A stretch of 37,687 nucleotides of DNA from a virus: positions 1-37,687 of the IMG/VR virus record IMGVR_UViG_3300028384_000699; one strand, 5' to 3'. A program made the translations under genes and the position numbers. The notes under the pieces are model-generated. The model had not been told where the DNA came from, did no database searches, and saw only the letters and a list, made by a program, of their open reading frames with translations. Shown here in pieces: positions 5,921 to 13,928 of the stretch; positions within the stretch are counted from its first letter, which is position 1; every line of letters begins with the position of its first letter.

Positions 5921-6325
5921 TTACTTTACTGTATTTCCATCGACTGCGATTTCATGCCAGTATACTCTTCCTTCCTCTATTGCTTTCTTAATATTCTTTT
6001 GTTTAGACATTAAAAAAGAAGAACCGCTTTTAACCTCAATTATGTGTACTGCACATTTAGTTTTACTTTTAGTATCTGTAAAAGCTACATAATCTATAGG
6101 CATTCCTAAAAAAGTACAGTCTTCTGCAGGTACTGGGAAATCGGTCATAAAGGGAACGAAATGTTCTATAGTTTTACCCCATTGGACTGCTCCAGATCTT
6201 CTCTTTGCATCAATTTTAATTAATCCTTTCTCTACTTCAAAGTCTTCTTTTAGTTTTTTTATTTTTAGAGTATAAAAGATAACTACTCCTACTAGGATTA
6301 ATCCTAAAACAATTGATAATACCAT
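5921..6325 (-). CDS. Membrane-anchored nuclease-like protein, Holliday-junction-resolvase-related (PF10107-like)
   Basis: This 134-aa protein has one N-terminal membrane segment (about 3-20, IVLGLILVGVVIFYTL), a basic linker, and a domain resembling the predicted endonuclease family related to archaeal Holliday junction resolvases. The core signature is visible: GKTIEHFVPF (E54), CTFLGMPIDYVAF (D78), and HIIEVKSGSS (E97 and K99 of the E.K motif), followed by a K..I..AIEEGRVYWHEI ending. This is the PD-(D/E)XK-like arrangement. It lies between nrdA and thioredoxin. A membrane-tethered nuclease in this position could process recombination intermediates or host DNA. The family match is good by motif; activity is unproven. 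Confidence 0.75.
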   Translation of the reverse strand: MVLSIVLGLILVGVVIFYTLKIKKLKEDFEVEKGLIKIDAKRRSGAVQWGKTIEHFVPFMTDFPVPAEDCTFLGMPIDYVAFTDTKSKTKCAVHIIEVKSGSSFLMSKQKNIKKAIEEGRVYWHEIAVDGNTVK

Positions 6326-6334
6326 AATTTAATT

Positions 6335-8050
6335 TTAACCGTCGCAGCTCAAACAGTCAGTAGACGTTCTACTTCCTATATCACCATTAATAACTGAATC
6401 TGTTCTTAAATAATATAAAGTTTTAACACCAAGTCTCCATGCAGTCATATGCACTTCATTAATAAACTTAGGACTGTCTGTTGGATCGAAAGCTAAGTTA
6501 AGTGACTGAGTTTGGTCTATATACTTTTGTCTAGCAGCAGCCTGTTCGACTAACTGTAGTTGGTTAATCTCTGCGAAAGTTAAGAAAATAGGTTTATCTT
6601 CTGCAGGCATAATATCTTCAGGTAGATTAGCAATAGATCCTCTATCTCTCATAATCTGATCCCACACTTCTTCTGTGTTTGCTCCCTTTTCTTCTAAATA
6701 AGCTTCTAAAGCACCATTTTTTCTAATAAATGTACCTTTAGCTGAATTAAAAGTGTAGATATTAGCAGGTATAGGTTCAATACCGGCAGATACACCACCA
6801 GCAATCGTACTATTTGAAACAGTAGGAGCGACTGCCATAACATGTGTGTTTCTCATACCTGTCCCTCTACACCATACCGGTTCTCCATATTCGTCTGCTA
6901 ATTTTCTTGAAGCATTTTCAGCTTTTTGTCTAATATCTGAGAATATTTGATGAGTTAACGAAGTAGCAGCTATGGAAGCGAATGGGATTCTTTCATTTTG
7001 CAGGAAAGTATGCCATCCCAATACCCCTAAACCAATAGCTCTACCTTTTTTAGCACTTCTATGAGCTCTTACTAAAGACTCTCTTCCGGAAGTCTTAGCT
7101 AAAAACTCTTCTAAAACTCCATCTAAGAAGTAAATTGCAGTTTCTACTAAATCAGTATTTTTCCATTCGTGCCACTTAGTTAAATTTACTGAAGATAGGC
7201 AACAAATAAAACTGTGTTCTTCATCTGTGTGTAGAGTAATTTCACTACAGATATTCGTCATAGAAACATCTAAATTATTCTTCTTATAAGCAGGTGGATT
7301 TGCATTATTTACATTATCATGATACATGATATAAGGCTCTCCAGTTTCTACTCTAGATTTAAGTATTTTAACCCAAATTCTCATTGCCTCAGCGTCTCTA
7401 TGCTCTAATCTTTGCATGAATGTATCATCCACTACAACACATTGATGAAGGTTTAGACACTGTCTATTTGGATCGCCTTTCGGTCTTCTAATCTCTAAAT
7501 ATTCTTCAATATCTGGGTGATTTATGTCAAGGTTAACAGAAGCTGCTCCTCTTCTCACTGCTCCTTGGTTAGTGGCAATGATAGTAGAATCATAAATCTT
7601 AGCCCAAGGTACAACACCTTCAGACTGCCCCATATTCCCATTACCGATCTTAGCTCCTCTTCCTCTAATCTTTGATAAACCTATACCAACTCCTCCACCT
7701 AAGGAAGTAAGCCTCATTAACTCAGCGTTAGTAAGGCCTATTCCTCTAATAGAATCCGGTGTGTCTATACCAAAACACGAAATCGGTAATCCTCTATCGG
7801 TACCTGTATTTGATAAGACAGGAGAGGCTAAGTTCAACCAACCTTTCCACATATAACGAAAAAATTTATTCGCTAAGTCAGGTCGGTCTAATCTTTGTGC
7901 TACTCTGTTAGCTACTCTTCTATATGCTAATTTTGGTGTTTCGTTTTCTAATAAGTACCCTTTAGAAATGGTTGCTAAAGAGACTTCGTTCATCCACTCA
8001 GGATAATCTTTCCCTGCCTCCCACTGGGAGTAATCTACTTGTAAGCTCAT
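6335..8050 (-). CDS. nrdA: Ribonucleotide reductase class I, large (alpha) subunit
   Basis: This 571-aa catalytic subunit reduces ribonucleotides to deoxyribonucleotides. Visible motifs are NLASPVLSNTG...LPISCFG (active-site cysteine), SLGGGVGIGLSKIRGRG, the NICSE radical-site triad (Asn, Cys, Glu), CCLSSVNL (partner cysteine), APTVSNSTIAGG, KTLYYLRT (the tyrosine pair of the radical path), and the C-terminal CLSCDG tail that thioredoxin reduces. It starts directly at the N-terminal R1 fold and has no ATP-cone, so it should lack the usual dATP off-switch. It is about 180 residues shorter than T4 or E. coli NrdA. It follows nrdB by 9 nt and precedes the nuclease and thioredoxin genes. Confidence 0.95.
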   Translation of the reverse strand: MSLQVDYSQWEAGKDYPEWMNEVSLATISKGYLLENETPKLAYRRVANRVAQRLDRPDLANKFFRYMWKGWLNLASPVLSNTGTDRGLPISCFGIDTPDSIRGIGLTNAELMRLTSLGGGVGIGLSKIRGRGAKIGNGNMGQSEGVVPWAKIYDSTIIATNQGAVRRGAASVNLDINHPDIEEYLEIRRPKGDPNRQCLNLHQCVVVDDTFMQRLEHRDAEAMRIWVKILKSRVETGEPYIMYHDNVNNANPPAYKKNNLDVSMTNICSEITLHTDEEHSFICCLSSVNLTKWHEWKNTDLVETAIYFLDGVLEEFLAKTSGRESLVRAHRSAKKGRAIGLGVLGWHTFLQNERIPFASIAATSLTHQIFSDIRQKAENASRKLADEYGEPVWCRGTGMRNTHVMAVAPTVSNSTIAGGVSAGIEPIPANIYTFNSAKGTFIRKNGALEAYLEEKGANTEEVWDQIMRDRGSIANLPEDIMPAEDKPIFLTFAEINQLQLVEQAAARQKYIDQTQSLNLAFDPTDSPKFINEVHMTAWRLGVKTLYYLRTDSVINGDIGSRTSTDCLSCDG

Positions 8051-8059
8051 AACTATAAA

Positions 8060-9048
8060 TTAAAACATTGCGTTAGCGTCCCACTCCATATGGCCTTTAG
8101 AGTAATTGGTTACCCTATTAGCAAAGAAATCTGTTTGTTGCTTACCGGCAATTACTGCATCAAACCATTTCATAGTTTTTAATGCACCTTTATCGATTTC
8201 TTCTGCAGGGATGATAGGCTTTAAACCTAAGTCTGCCATTTTTGTGTTAACTCTATGCTTTATAAAATTCTTTAATTCTTCTTTTGTAAGATTTTCTAAA
8301 TCTCCTAATTCAAATACCTTATCAATAAAATCAAACTCTAACTTTAATGCTAGTTTTGCTGCTTCTTCAATTTCACTAACCAATTTATCAGTTTTAAACT
8401 CAGGGTGTTCCTTCATTAAAGTTCTGAATAACCAACATCCTGCTTCAGAATGTAGTGATTCATCTCTTACTGACCATTCAACTATCTGTCCTACACCTTT
8501 TAGCTTATTTCTCATTTTAAATGATAAAAGAACTGCAAAGGAAGAAAACAGATTTACACCTTCTGTAAAAGCTGAAAATATAGCTAATGATTTAGCTCTT
8601 TCATGCCAGTTAGGACTACCGTCGTGATTGTCTCGTCTCTTACATTCATTAACGCTTCAATTTTTGCCATAGTAGTTTCATCTTCCAAAAACTCGGCAAA
8701 ATCATCTAAACCTAATTGTTCGTTTAGTAAAGAATATGCTTCTGCGTGAATAGTTTCGCTTGAACCCAAAGTAGTCCCCATCATAATAACTTCTGGTTTT
8801 CTAAACCATTTTGTTACTAAAGTTGACCAATAGTCGTTTACTATAGTTTCTGTTTGAGCAAAGCCCTTTAGAATCTGCCCAACTACATTTTTTTCGTGGT
8901 CTTTTAAATTACTTTTCCAGTCAGTTACGTCTTGTGACATTGGCACTTCAGTATGTAACCAGTGTGCTTGTTGTTGCTTTAGCCAGTAATCAAATGCTTT
9001 TGGGTATTCGAATGGTTTGTACACCACTCTTTCTTTAAGTAAACTCAT
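8060..9048 (-). CDS. nrdB: Ribonucleotide reductase class I, small (beta) subunit, with one-base frameshift
   Basis: The di-iron radical subunit is split between two frames. The first part (9048 down to about 8633) runs from MSLLKERVVYKPFEYP through HEKNVVGQILKGFAQTE, GSSETIHAEAYSLL and KIEALMNVRDE, then reads into a wrong-frame tail ending at 8584. The second part, in the -1 frame, continues DNHDGSPNWHERAKSLAIFS, then FTEGVNLFSSFAVLLSF, GVGQIVEWSVRDESLHSEAG and the C-terminal FFANRVTNYSKGH. Both halves carry the iron-ligand E/H motifs. Adding one G near 8632 gives an uninterrupted 329-aa protein of normal length. No slippery heptamer is evident, so an indel or sequencing error is more likely than recoding. 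A stem-loop lies in the leader. Confidence 0.9.
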
Positions 9049-9086
9049 ATATCTTTATATATTAATAGGTTAATAAGACAGTAAAT

Positions 9087-9116
9087 CCCCAAGAGGTAAG
9101 TCAATTTCTCTTGAGG
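9087..9116 (-). promoter_or_regulatory. Stem-loop in the helicase-nrdB gap
   Basis: CCTCAAGAG (9116-9108) pairs with CTCTTGGGG (9095-9087) over nine pairs including one G-U, around a 12-nt loop. No T-run follows, so it is not a standard terminator. It sits 38 nt upstream of the nrdB ATG in the only sizeable gap of this region and may stabilise or regulate the nrdB-nrdA message. Confidence 0.4.
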
Positions 9117-9138
9117 ACATCTTTAATAAATATTAGCA

Positions 9139-10500
9139 TTATCCGTTATCTAAACGTTCAACACTAAAAAATTTCTTCGCCAATTCTTGGTGGGTAGAAT
9201 TCACTCCGTTCTCATTCGGTAAATCTAAACTATCTAAGTCAGCCTTACCTTCGAATTCAATATGACCGTTGTTGGTATCCATTTTAACATTATATGTCAT
9301 ACCGTCTTGACCATATCGGTTTTTCATTACGTGAACTCTACCGGTTCCTAGGACTTTGTCCTCTTTCTGTCGCGAAAGAGACAGGCATATATCTGCAACC
9401 ATCATTTTATCATAACTTCCTGCGGCCTTGTCTCCTTCAATGACAGAATCTTTAGCACCCATCCTATTTACCTGAGACGGTGTAAGAATAGGTATCTTAA
9501 GTTCTTTTGCTAAACCTTTAGTAGCAATAAATACATCATCTATCTCATCTTTTCTTTCTGAGAATTTACCTTTGGAAGGTGCTCTAAGATAATCTACATA
9601 ATCTATAATTACTAAATCAGGTTTATGTTCCATATCTATACATTTCTGTATATGTGATTTTACTGTATTGACTGTAGCACTTTTAGGTGCGTATTCTTTT
9701 ACAATCAACTTACCTTTAAGGTTATCTACATATTTTTGGACGTCTTTTCGGTGTTTATTAACTTCATCAATAGAGTATCCTGTAAAATAGCAGTCAAATC
9801 TTTTACCAACATAATCTTCCCCGAGTTCCAAAGTGTAATAATTGACCTTATACCCAAGCTTAACAGCATGAGCAGCAATAGCAACCATAGTCCACGACTT
9901 ACCGCCACCAGGGTTACCAAATACAATAGCCAGGTCCCCAGGCCCAAATCCTCCTTGAATACCATCATTAAGGATAGGCCAAGGAGAAGGAATAGTAGGA
10001 CGGTAGTCAGTTCTATAACGACTTTCCACATCTTTATTATATTCATGTCCTATATTTTTATCCATACCAGCTTTCATAGCTTTTTCTACTAGATTTCTTA
10101 TTCCGTCAAAATCTCCCTGTTTAAGCAAATCCGCAGAATCTAAAATAGCTGATTTCATTTCTTGATTTTTACAGAAATTAGTAAACTCTTCCTGTACGTA
10201 TTCTAAATCTTCTTGAGAAGCTTGATAAGAGTTTCTTAACTCCTCTTTCAATGCTACCTGAAGTACCTCATTCTCTACTTTTTGTAGTTCTACCTTAAGA
10301 ACATCCATGGTAACAGTAGTATGGTACTTGTCAAAATACGAAGTAATTTGATTGATAATCCATTTATGTGAATCTGCATCAAAGTATCCATCTGTGAGTA
10401 CATCTCTTACATTCAATAAGAATTTTTTATCTGTAAGTAATGAACCTAAAACTTTGAGTTGAAAACCTTTTCCGTACTGTTGTAAACTTTTTAATGTCAT
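9139..10500 (-). CDS. Replicative DNA helicase, DnaB/gp41-like
   Basis: This 453-aa hexameric 5'-3' helicase of the RecA-like DnaB family should unwind the replication fork. An N-terminal helical domain (about 1-150) includes VRDVLTDGYFDADSHKWI. The C-terminal ATPase has Walker A GNPGGGKS at 195-202, Walker B PDLVIIDYVDYLR near 295-307, LTPSQVNRMGAKDS with the sensor glutamine, and the DnaB-type KNRYGQDG arginine-finger block near 400. The length and domain order match T4 gp41 and DnaB. The start overlaps the exonuclease stop by 4 nt (ATGA). It belongs to the replication operon with the SSB, recombinase and polymerase genes. No primase is visible in the window. Confidence 0.9.
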   Translation of the reverse strand: MTLKSLQQYGKGFQLKVLGSLLTDKKFLLNVRDVLTDGYFDADSHKWIINQITSYFDKYHTTVTMDVLKVELQKVENEVLQVALKEELRNSYQASQEDLEYVQEEFTNFCKNQEMKSAILDSADLLKQGDFDGIRNLVEKAMKAGMDKNIGHEYNKDVESRYRTDYRPTIPSPWPILNDGIQGGFGPGDLAIVFGNPGGGKSWTMVAIAAHAVKLGYKVNYYTLELGEDYVGKRFDCYFTGYSIDEVNKHRKDVQKYVDNLKGKLIVKEYAPKSATVNTVKSHIQKCIDMEHKPDLVIIDYVDYLRAPSKGKFSERKDEIDDVFIATKGLAKELKIPILTPSQVNRMGAKDSVIEGDKAAGSYDKMMVADICLSLSRQKEDKVLGTGRVHVMKNRYGQDGMTYNVKMDTNNGHIEFEGKADLDSLDLPNENGVNSTHQELAKKFFSVERLDNG

Positions 10501-11525
10501 TTTATAACCGTTGTTAGACCCCTGAAATTTTCTAGCCAGCCTTCTGTATTTTTAGTAACACCTTCAATCTTATCTTGATCTAATAATCTTAAAAAGGCGC
10601 CTGTCTGTAAATCAGGTACTGGGCTCTTTATAATATCTAATATAGTATTTTTTTCGCTATTATCCAACACAGAATTGTGTAAATCCATTAATTGGTAATT
10701 TGTTAATACTCTATCCCAGTTGTGAATAATTTTAGCAAATATTTTCTTCGGTTTTTCACCGTCCATTTGAGTTTCACAATGATCCCATACATCGTTTATA
10801 GATGCTAACGGGTCGTAAGTAAAACTTTTCCATTCAGAAAGAATGGTTTTTATTCCTAATCCTTTAACTCCCGGTAAGTTATCAGAATTATCCCCAAGTA
10901 GAGCTTTTACTATGTTGTAGTTTTGAGGCAGTACTTTTATCTCCTCTAAAGCATTCTCATAATTAAAGGTCTTCTTTTTTACTGGGGCATAAATCTGAAT
11001 ATTCTTATCAATAAGTTGAAAGAAATCTTTGTCTGAAGAAACTATTGTTACTTTTTTGTTTGCCGACGATGCGTTTTTCGCTAAATATGCTATTATATCG
11101 TCTGCTTCTAGTTTCTCCATCCCTAATTGGTGTATAGGTAAGCATTCTAAATAATCTTTTGTTCTAAATAATTGTCCTATTAGAGCTTCTTGCTCTTCTT
11201 CTCTTGTATCGTATAAACCCCAATGAGTAATTCTTGCTGTAGCTCTTTGAGCTTTGTAATTAGGGTCTACATTCTGTCTGTTTCCGGAACCTCCTTTCCC
11301 ATCCCAGACTACTATCACCCGAGTCGGGTCGAAGATCCTAGTTACATACCCTAACGAGCGAAGAAATCCCACCAGGCCTCCGATATGCGTGCCTGATGGG
11401 TTCATCGCCTTGAGCAATGAGAAGCTACGAATTAACATATTCATAGCATCAATGATCAGAATATGATCATTTAGCTCTCGGGGTGGGGTCTGCTTTAAGT
11501 TTTTTAGGATATCTTCGTACGCCAT
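10497..11525 (-). CDS. 5'-3' exonuclease / RNase H-like flap nuclease
   Basis: This 342-aa nuclease of the FEN/PIN superfamily is the counterpart of T4 RNase H (rnh) and the 5' nuclease domain of Pol I, which removes RNA primers and flaps. The acidic metal ligands are visible in order: LIIDAMNMLIRSF (D26 region), VIVVWDGKGG, the EKLEADDIIAYLA cluster, VSSDKDFFQL, and GDNSDNLPGVKGLGIKT, the helix-hairpin-helix DNA-binding loop. The basic arch between VWDG and EADD is present (NYKAQRATARI). Because the family A polymerase here lacks its own 5' nuclease domain, this separate protein should supply that activity. It shares one base with the recombinase stop (TAATG). Confidence 0.9.
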   Translation of the reverse strand: MAYEDILKNLKQTPPRELNDHILIIDAMNMLIRSFSLLKAMNPSGTHIGGLVGFLRSLGYVTRIFDPTRVIVVWDGKGGSGNRQNVDPNYKAQRATARITHWGLYDTREEEQEALIGQLFRTKDYLECLPIHQLGMEKLEADDIIAYLAKNASSANKKVTIVSSDKDFFQLIDKNIQIYAPVKKKTFNYENALEEIKVLPQNYNIVKALLGDNSDNLPGVKGLGIKTILSEWKSFTYDPLASINDVWDHCETQMDGEKPKKIFAKIIHNWDRVLTNYQLMDLHNSVLDNSEKNTILDIIKSPVPDLQTGAFLRLLDQDKIEGVTKNTEGWLENFRGLTTVIK

Positions 11526-12598
11526 TAATCTAATAAATTAGGTGAAATTGGAGTTTCTTCTAAGTCACCTTCTTCGATTAGATCAAAATCTATAGAACCT
11601 ACCAACTTTAACCAGTGATCTTTATGAGCATCTTTATACTTATCGATAGCTCTTTTATCATCCTCTATAAAACCGTGTTGAGTCATTACAATTCTACCTC
11701 TAGATTGTACTCCTCCGATATGGTTCTTCTCTACTTGAACGTTAGTACGTTTAGCAAATTCGACCTGCATACCGTTTTTAATAGCTTTAATTTTAGATGT
11801 ACCTGGGTTGGTAATATTACCGAATGTAATGACTAAAGTTGCATCATACCACATAGACATACCTCCTTTATTCTGAAGTTTAGGCATACCCATTGGAGAT
11901 TCTGGTTTCATGGTCCAGACTTTATTAATAGCAACTAACGTATTAGTATAAGGTGAGTTCTCTTTCCTAGATAATAGAATCTTTTGATTAAGATTATTAC
12001 CGAATTGAGTAGACATTGCACCTGCATTCCATTCGTTATTGTTCTTATTAGATCTTACAGATAAATCACAAGGCACAGAACCAATACTATCCCAGAAGAA
12101 ACACATATCAAAAGGTAAGTTACCTTTAGCTTGTTCATCCATAAGATCTGCAATATAGACTGCTACATCTTCAATAGTATTCAGAGTACCTCTATCGGCA
12201 TATAAGAAATGCCCTTCGTAATCTGTAATGTTGCCATTTTCATCTTTAACCTCCTCAATTTGCAATCCCATCTCTTTTGCATGTTCCCAAGACCATTTCA
12301 TCTCAGTAATAATAAAAACAGGCAGAATGCCCAATTTCTGGGCATTGACTGCTGCTTCTATAAGGGCTGTTGTTTTGCCCGTATCACTATGTCCACGCAA
12401 TAGAGTGATATGTCCGGTAGGAATACCGGGTAAGGAAGTTATGTCTTGAAAGGCTTTAGATAATGGTATCCATCCTTGTTCCTTAAACTTTACGGAAGCG
12501 TTGGAAAAACCTTTCTTCTTTTTAAAATTTCCTAGATTAAACGACTTACGAACTGATTCGGTCGCTCTAGCTTTTACTTCTGCTTTCTTTTTTGCCAT
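11525..12598 (-). CDS. RecA/UvsX-like recombinase
   Basis: This 357-aa RecA-family ATPase is the likely strand-exchange protein for recombination-dependent replication, as UvsX is in T4. After a basic N-terminus (KKKAEVKARATESVRKSF), Walker A GHSDTGKT lies at residues 69-76. A second strand VFIITEMKWSWE carries the likely catalytic glutamate region, Walker B is MCFFWDSIGS near 166-175, and a stretch NKGGMSMWYDATLVI resembles loop L2. The C-terminus is acidic (EEGDLEETPISPNLLD), as in UvsX. It sits between the SSB gene and the flap nuclease, which is the expected recombination-replication context. Family membership is sure; UvsX rather than RecA is argued from context. Confidence 0.88.
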   Translation of the reverse strand: MAKKKAEVKARATESVRKSFNLGNFKKKKGFSNASVKFKEQGWIPLSKAFQDITSLPGIPTGHITLLRGHSDTGKTTALIEAAVNAQKLGILPVFIITEMKWSWEHAKEMGLQIEEVKDENGNITDYEGHFLYADRGTLNTIEDVAVYIADLMDEQAKGNLPFDMCFFWDSIGSVPCDLSVRSNKNNNEWNAGAMSTQFGNNLNQKILLSRKENSPYTNTLVAINKVWTMKPESPMGMPKLQNKGGMSMWYDATLVITFGNITNPGTSKIKAIKNGMQVEFAKRTNVQVEKNHIGGVQSRGRIVMTQHGFIEDDKRAIDKYKDAHKDHWLKLVGSIDFDLIEEGDLEETPISPNLLD

Positions 12599-12600
12599 TT

Positions 12601-13398
12601 TTACTCATTAAATAGATCATCAAATTTACTAACTGTATCTTTATTGCCAGCAGTAGCTGTTTCTAAAGTAAAGTCAGTTTTTTGAGGACTAGAGCTTTCT
12701 GGCGTAGTTTCAGCACCTGCTGCCGGAGCATTCTCTTCTGCAGATCCTGGGTTTAAGTAATTCTGAAGTTGTTTCTTAATAAAATCGTAGTCGTACTCAT
12801 TATGTACTTCTACAGGATTAGGTTGTTCTTTTAACCACTTATCAACTAAATCATTATTATCTGACAAAGGAGTTTGTTTAGGTTTGATTCTAACAGTAGT
12901 TTCCGGATAAGGGTTACCTTGTCTTTGTTCTACTACCATATCCCAACCGTTGATTACGTCTGTGAAGTCACCTACATCTTCGTCTTCTGCTAAAGCAAGT
13001 AAAGATTTATAAATAGTTACTCCAAATCCCCATAATCTTACACCTTTATCTTCTTCTCCTCTTACAATTACAGGAGCAAAGATTCTAGTTTTAGGGCTAA
13101 TTTTACCAGATAGAGACCAGTTGTCTTTATCATTTGTCTTTCTAAGTTCTTTTACGAACTCTTCAATCGGGTCTTGCTTACCAAAGTTAGATAAAGCAAC
13201 CATCGGGTATTTACCAATACCGTAGTGAAACTTTAACTCCTTAAAAGGAAAAGCAGGATCGAAAGCAGAAGGTACAATACGTACTGTTTGCTTTCCTAGT
13301 TCAGGTTTCCAAAAAATAGTGGAATAGTCAGTTTTTTCTCTTTGCTGACCGTTGTTGTTTAACGCGTCAAGTTTTGCGCGGATAGCATTTAAATCCAT
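12601..13398 (-). CDS. Single-stranded DNA-binding protein, gp32-like
   Basis: This 265-aa protein resembles T4 gp32. It has a basic N-terminal cooperativity segment (MDLNAIRAKLDALNNNGQQR), a central OB-fold region with TIFWKPELGKQTVRIVPS, LKFHYGIGKYPMVALSNFG and RGEEDKGVRLWGFGVTIYKSL, and a low-complexity acidic tail ending DTVSKFDDLFNE for protein contacts. The zinc-finger cysteines of T4 gp32 are absent; the protein has no cysteine at all. It precedes the recombinase gene, and its leader carries a TTCTTATATTA-type promoter candidate. It should coat ssDNA at the fork and recruit the recombinase and polymerase. Confidence 0.85.
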   Translation of the reverse strand: MDLNAIRAKLDALNNNGQQREKTDYSTIFWKPELGKQTVRIVPSAFDPAFPFKELKFHYGIGKYPMVALSNFGKQDPIEEFVKELRKTNDKDNWSLSGKISPKTRIFAPVIVRGEEDKGVRLWGFGVTIYKSLLALAEDEDVGDFTDVINGWDMVVEQRQGNPYPETTVRIKPKQTPLSDNNDLVDKWLKEQPNPVEVHNEYDYDFIKKQLQNYLNPGSAEENAPAAGAETTPESSSPQKTDFTLETATAGNKDTVSKFDDLFNE

Positions 13399-13421
13399 AT
13401 AACTAATTTAAAAATTTATAA

Positions 13422-13442
13422 CTTATTATACTAATATAAGAA
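13422..13442 (-). promoter_or_regulatory. Putative promoter upstream of the SSB gene
   Basis: The coding strand reads TTCTTATATTAGTATAATAA, sharing TTCTTATATTA with the leaders of folE and the 85-aa gene and adding a perfect TATAAT. It ends 23 nt before the SSB ATG at 13398, in the 51-nt gap after the 151-aa gene. The GTGTCGTAG element of the other two leaders is absent. High demand for SSB makes a separate promoter plausible. Confidence 0.35.
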
Positions 13443-13449
13443 CTTATTT

Positions 13450-13905
13450 TCAGTTCTCCAACTCTATTATACGATAAAGTTTAGTATTTACTCTTTTTAA
13501 TTCTGGGCCTTTAGTTAGGAGTATACAGTTTCTGTAGTCCTGCCAGTTCACTCTATAAGAAGTATCAAGAACTCCTCCGTTTATTTCCTTTATTAAGGTA
13601 TTAAGAGCGTTTATAGTATAGAGGGTATTAGTTTCTTTTTTTCGGTGTACAAGAATGGTGTTCTCTAAAAATGTTGAGACATTGCCAAAATCAACATTGT
13701 AAGTACAGATGTATTCATTCTGACTTTTTGAATAAAGTACAAATATCTTATTATAAATTATCTTGTACCTTTCTTGTATTGAGTTTAGTACGTCTTCTAG
13801 ACCTTCTTCGGTAGAAAACGTACAGAACAGTTTATTACTCATATCTTCGTTTAAATGTACTTCGTCGAAATCGTATTCGACTGAAAAATCTGTAACTGAT
13901 TGCAT
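13450..13905 (-). CDS. Hypothetical protein, 151 aa, between polymerase and SSB genes
   Basis: I do not recognise a domain. The N-terminus is acidic (SVEYDFDEVHLNEDMSNKL). The middle has alternating strands (YKIIYNKIFVLYSKSQNEYI). The C-terminal half contains NTILVHRKKETNTLYTINAL, a helix, GGVLDTSYRVNWQDYRNCIL and a basic end RVNTKLYRIIELEN. The HRK...NTLYTINALN..I segment resembles a motif in phage proteins next to polymerases, but I cannot name the family. Its position 23 nt after the polymerase gene suggests a replication accessory. The 11-mer motif ends 2 nt before this ATG, so a start at Met22 (MSNKLF) should also be considered. Confidence 0.6.
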   Translation of the reverse strand: MQSVTDFSVEYDFDEVHLNEDMSNKLFCTFSTEEGLEDVLNSIQERYKIIYNKIFVLYSKSQNEYICTYNVDFGNVSTFLENTILVHRKKETNTLYTINALNTLIKEINGGVLDTSYRVNWQDYRNCILLTKGPELKRVNTKLYRIIELEN

Positions 13906-13907
13906 TC

Positions 13908-13918
13908 TATTATAAATA
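13908..13918 (-). promoter_or_regulatory. 11-mer TATTTATAATA motif before the 151-aa gene
   Basis: An exact copy of the recurrent 11-mer on the coding strand, only 2 nt before the ATG. Such closeness is awkward for a promoter and may point to a translation-initiation element or to a later start codon. See the finding on this motif. Confidence 0.35.
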
Positions 13919-13928
13919 TGAAACTGTT

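Noticed and set aside
8106-8627. Plus-strand ORF of 173 aa opposite nrdB, and similar plus-strand frames elsewhere
   Set aside because: All plus-strand frames lie opposite strong minus-strand genes, have low-complexity or Ser/Leu-rich translations, and show no family motifs.
9726-10046. Second minus-strand frame of 106 aa inside the helicase gene
   Set aside because: It overlaps the Walker A region of a clear helicase and gives a leucine-rich translation, a typical out-of-frame shadow.
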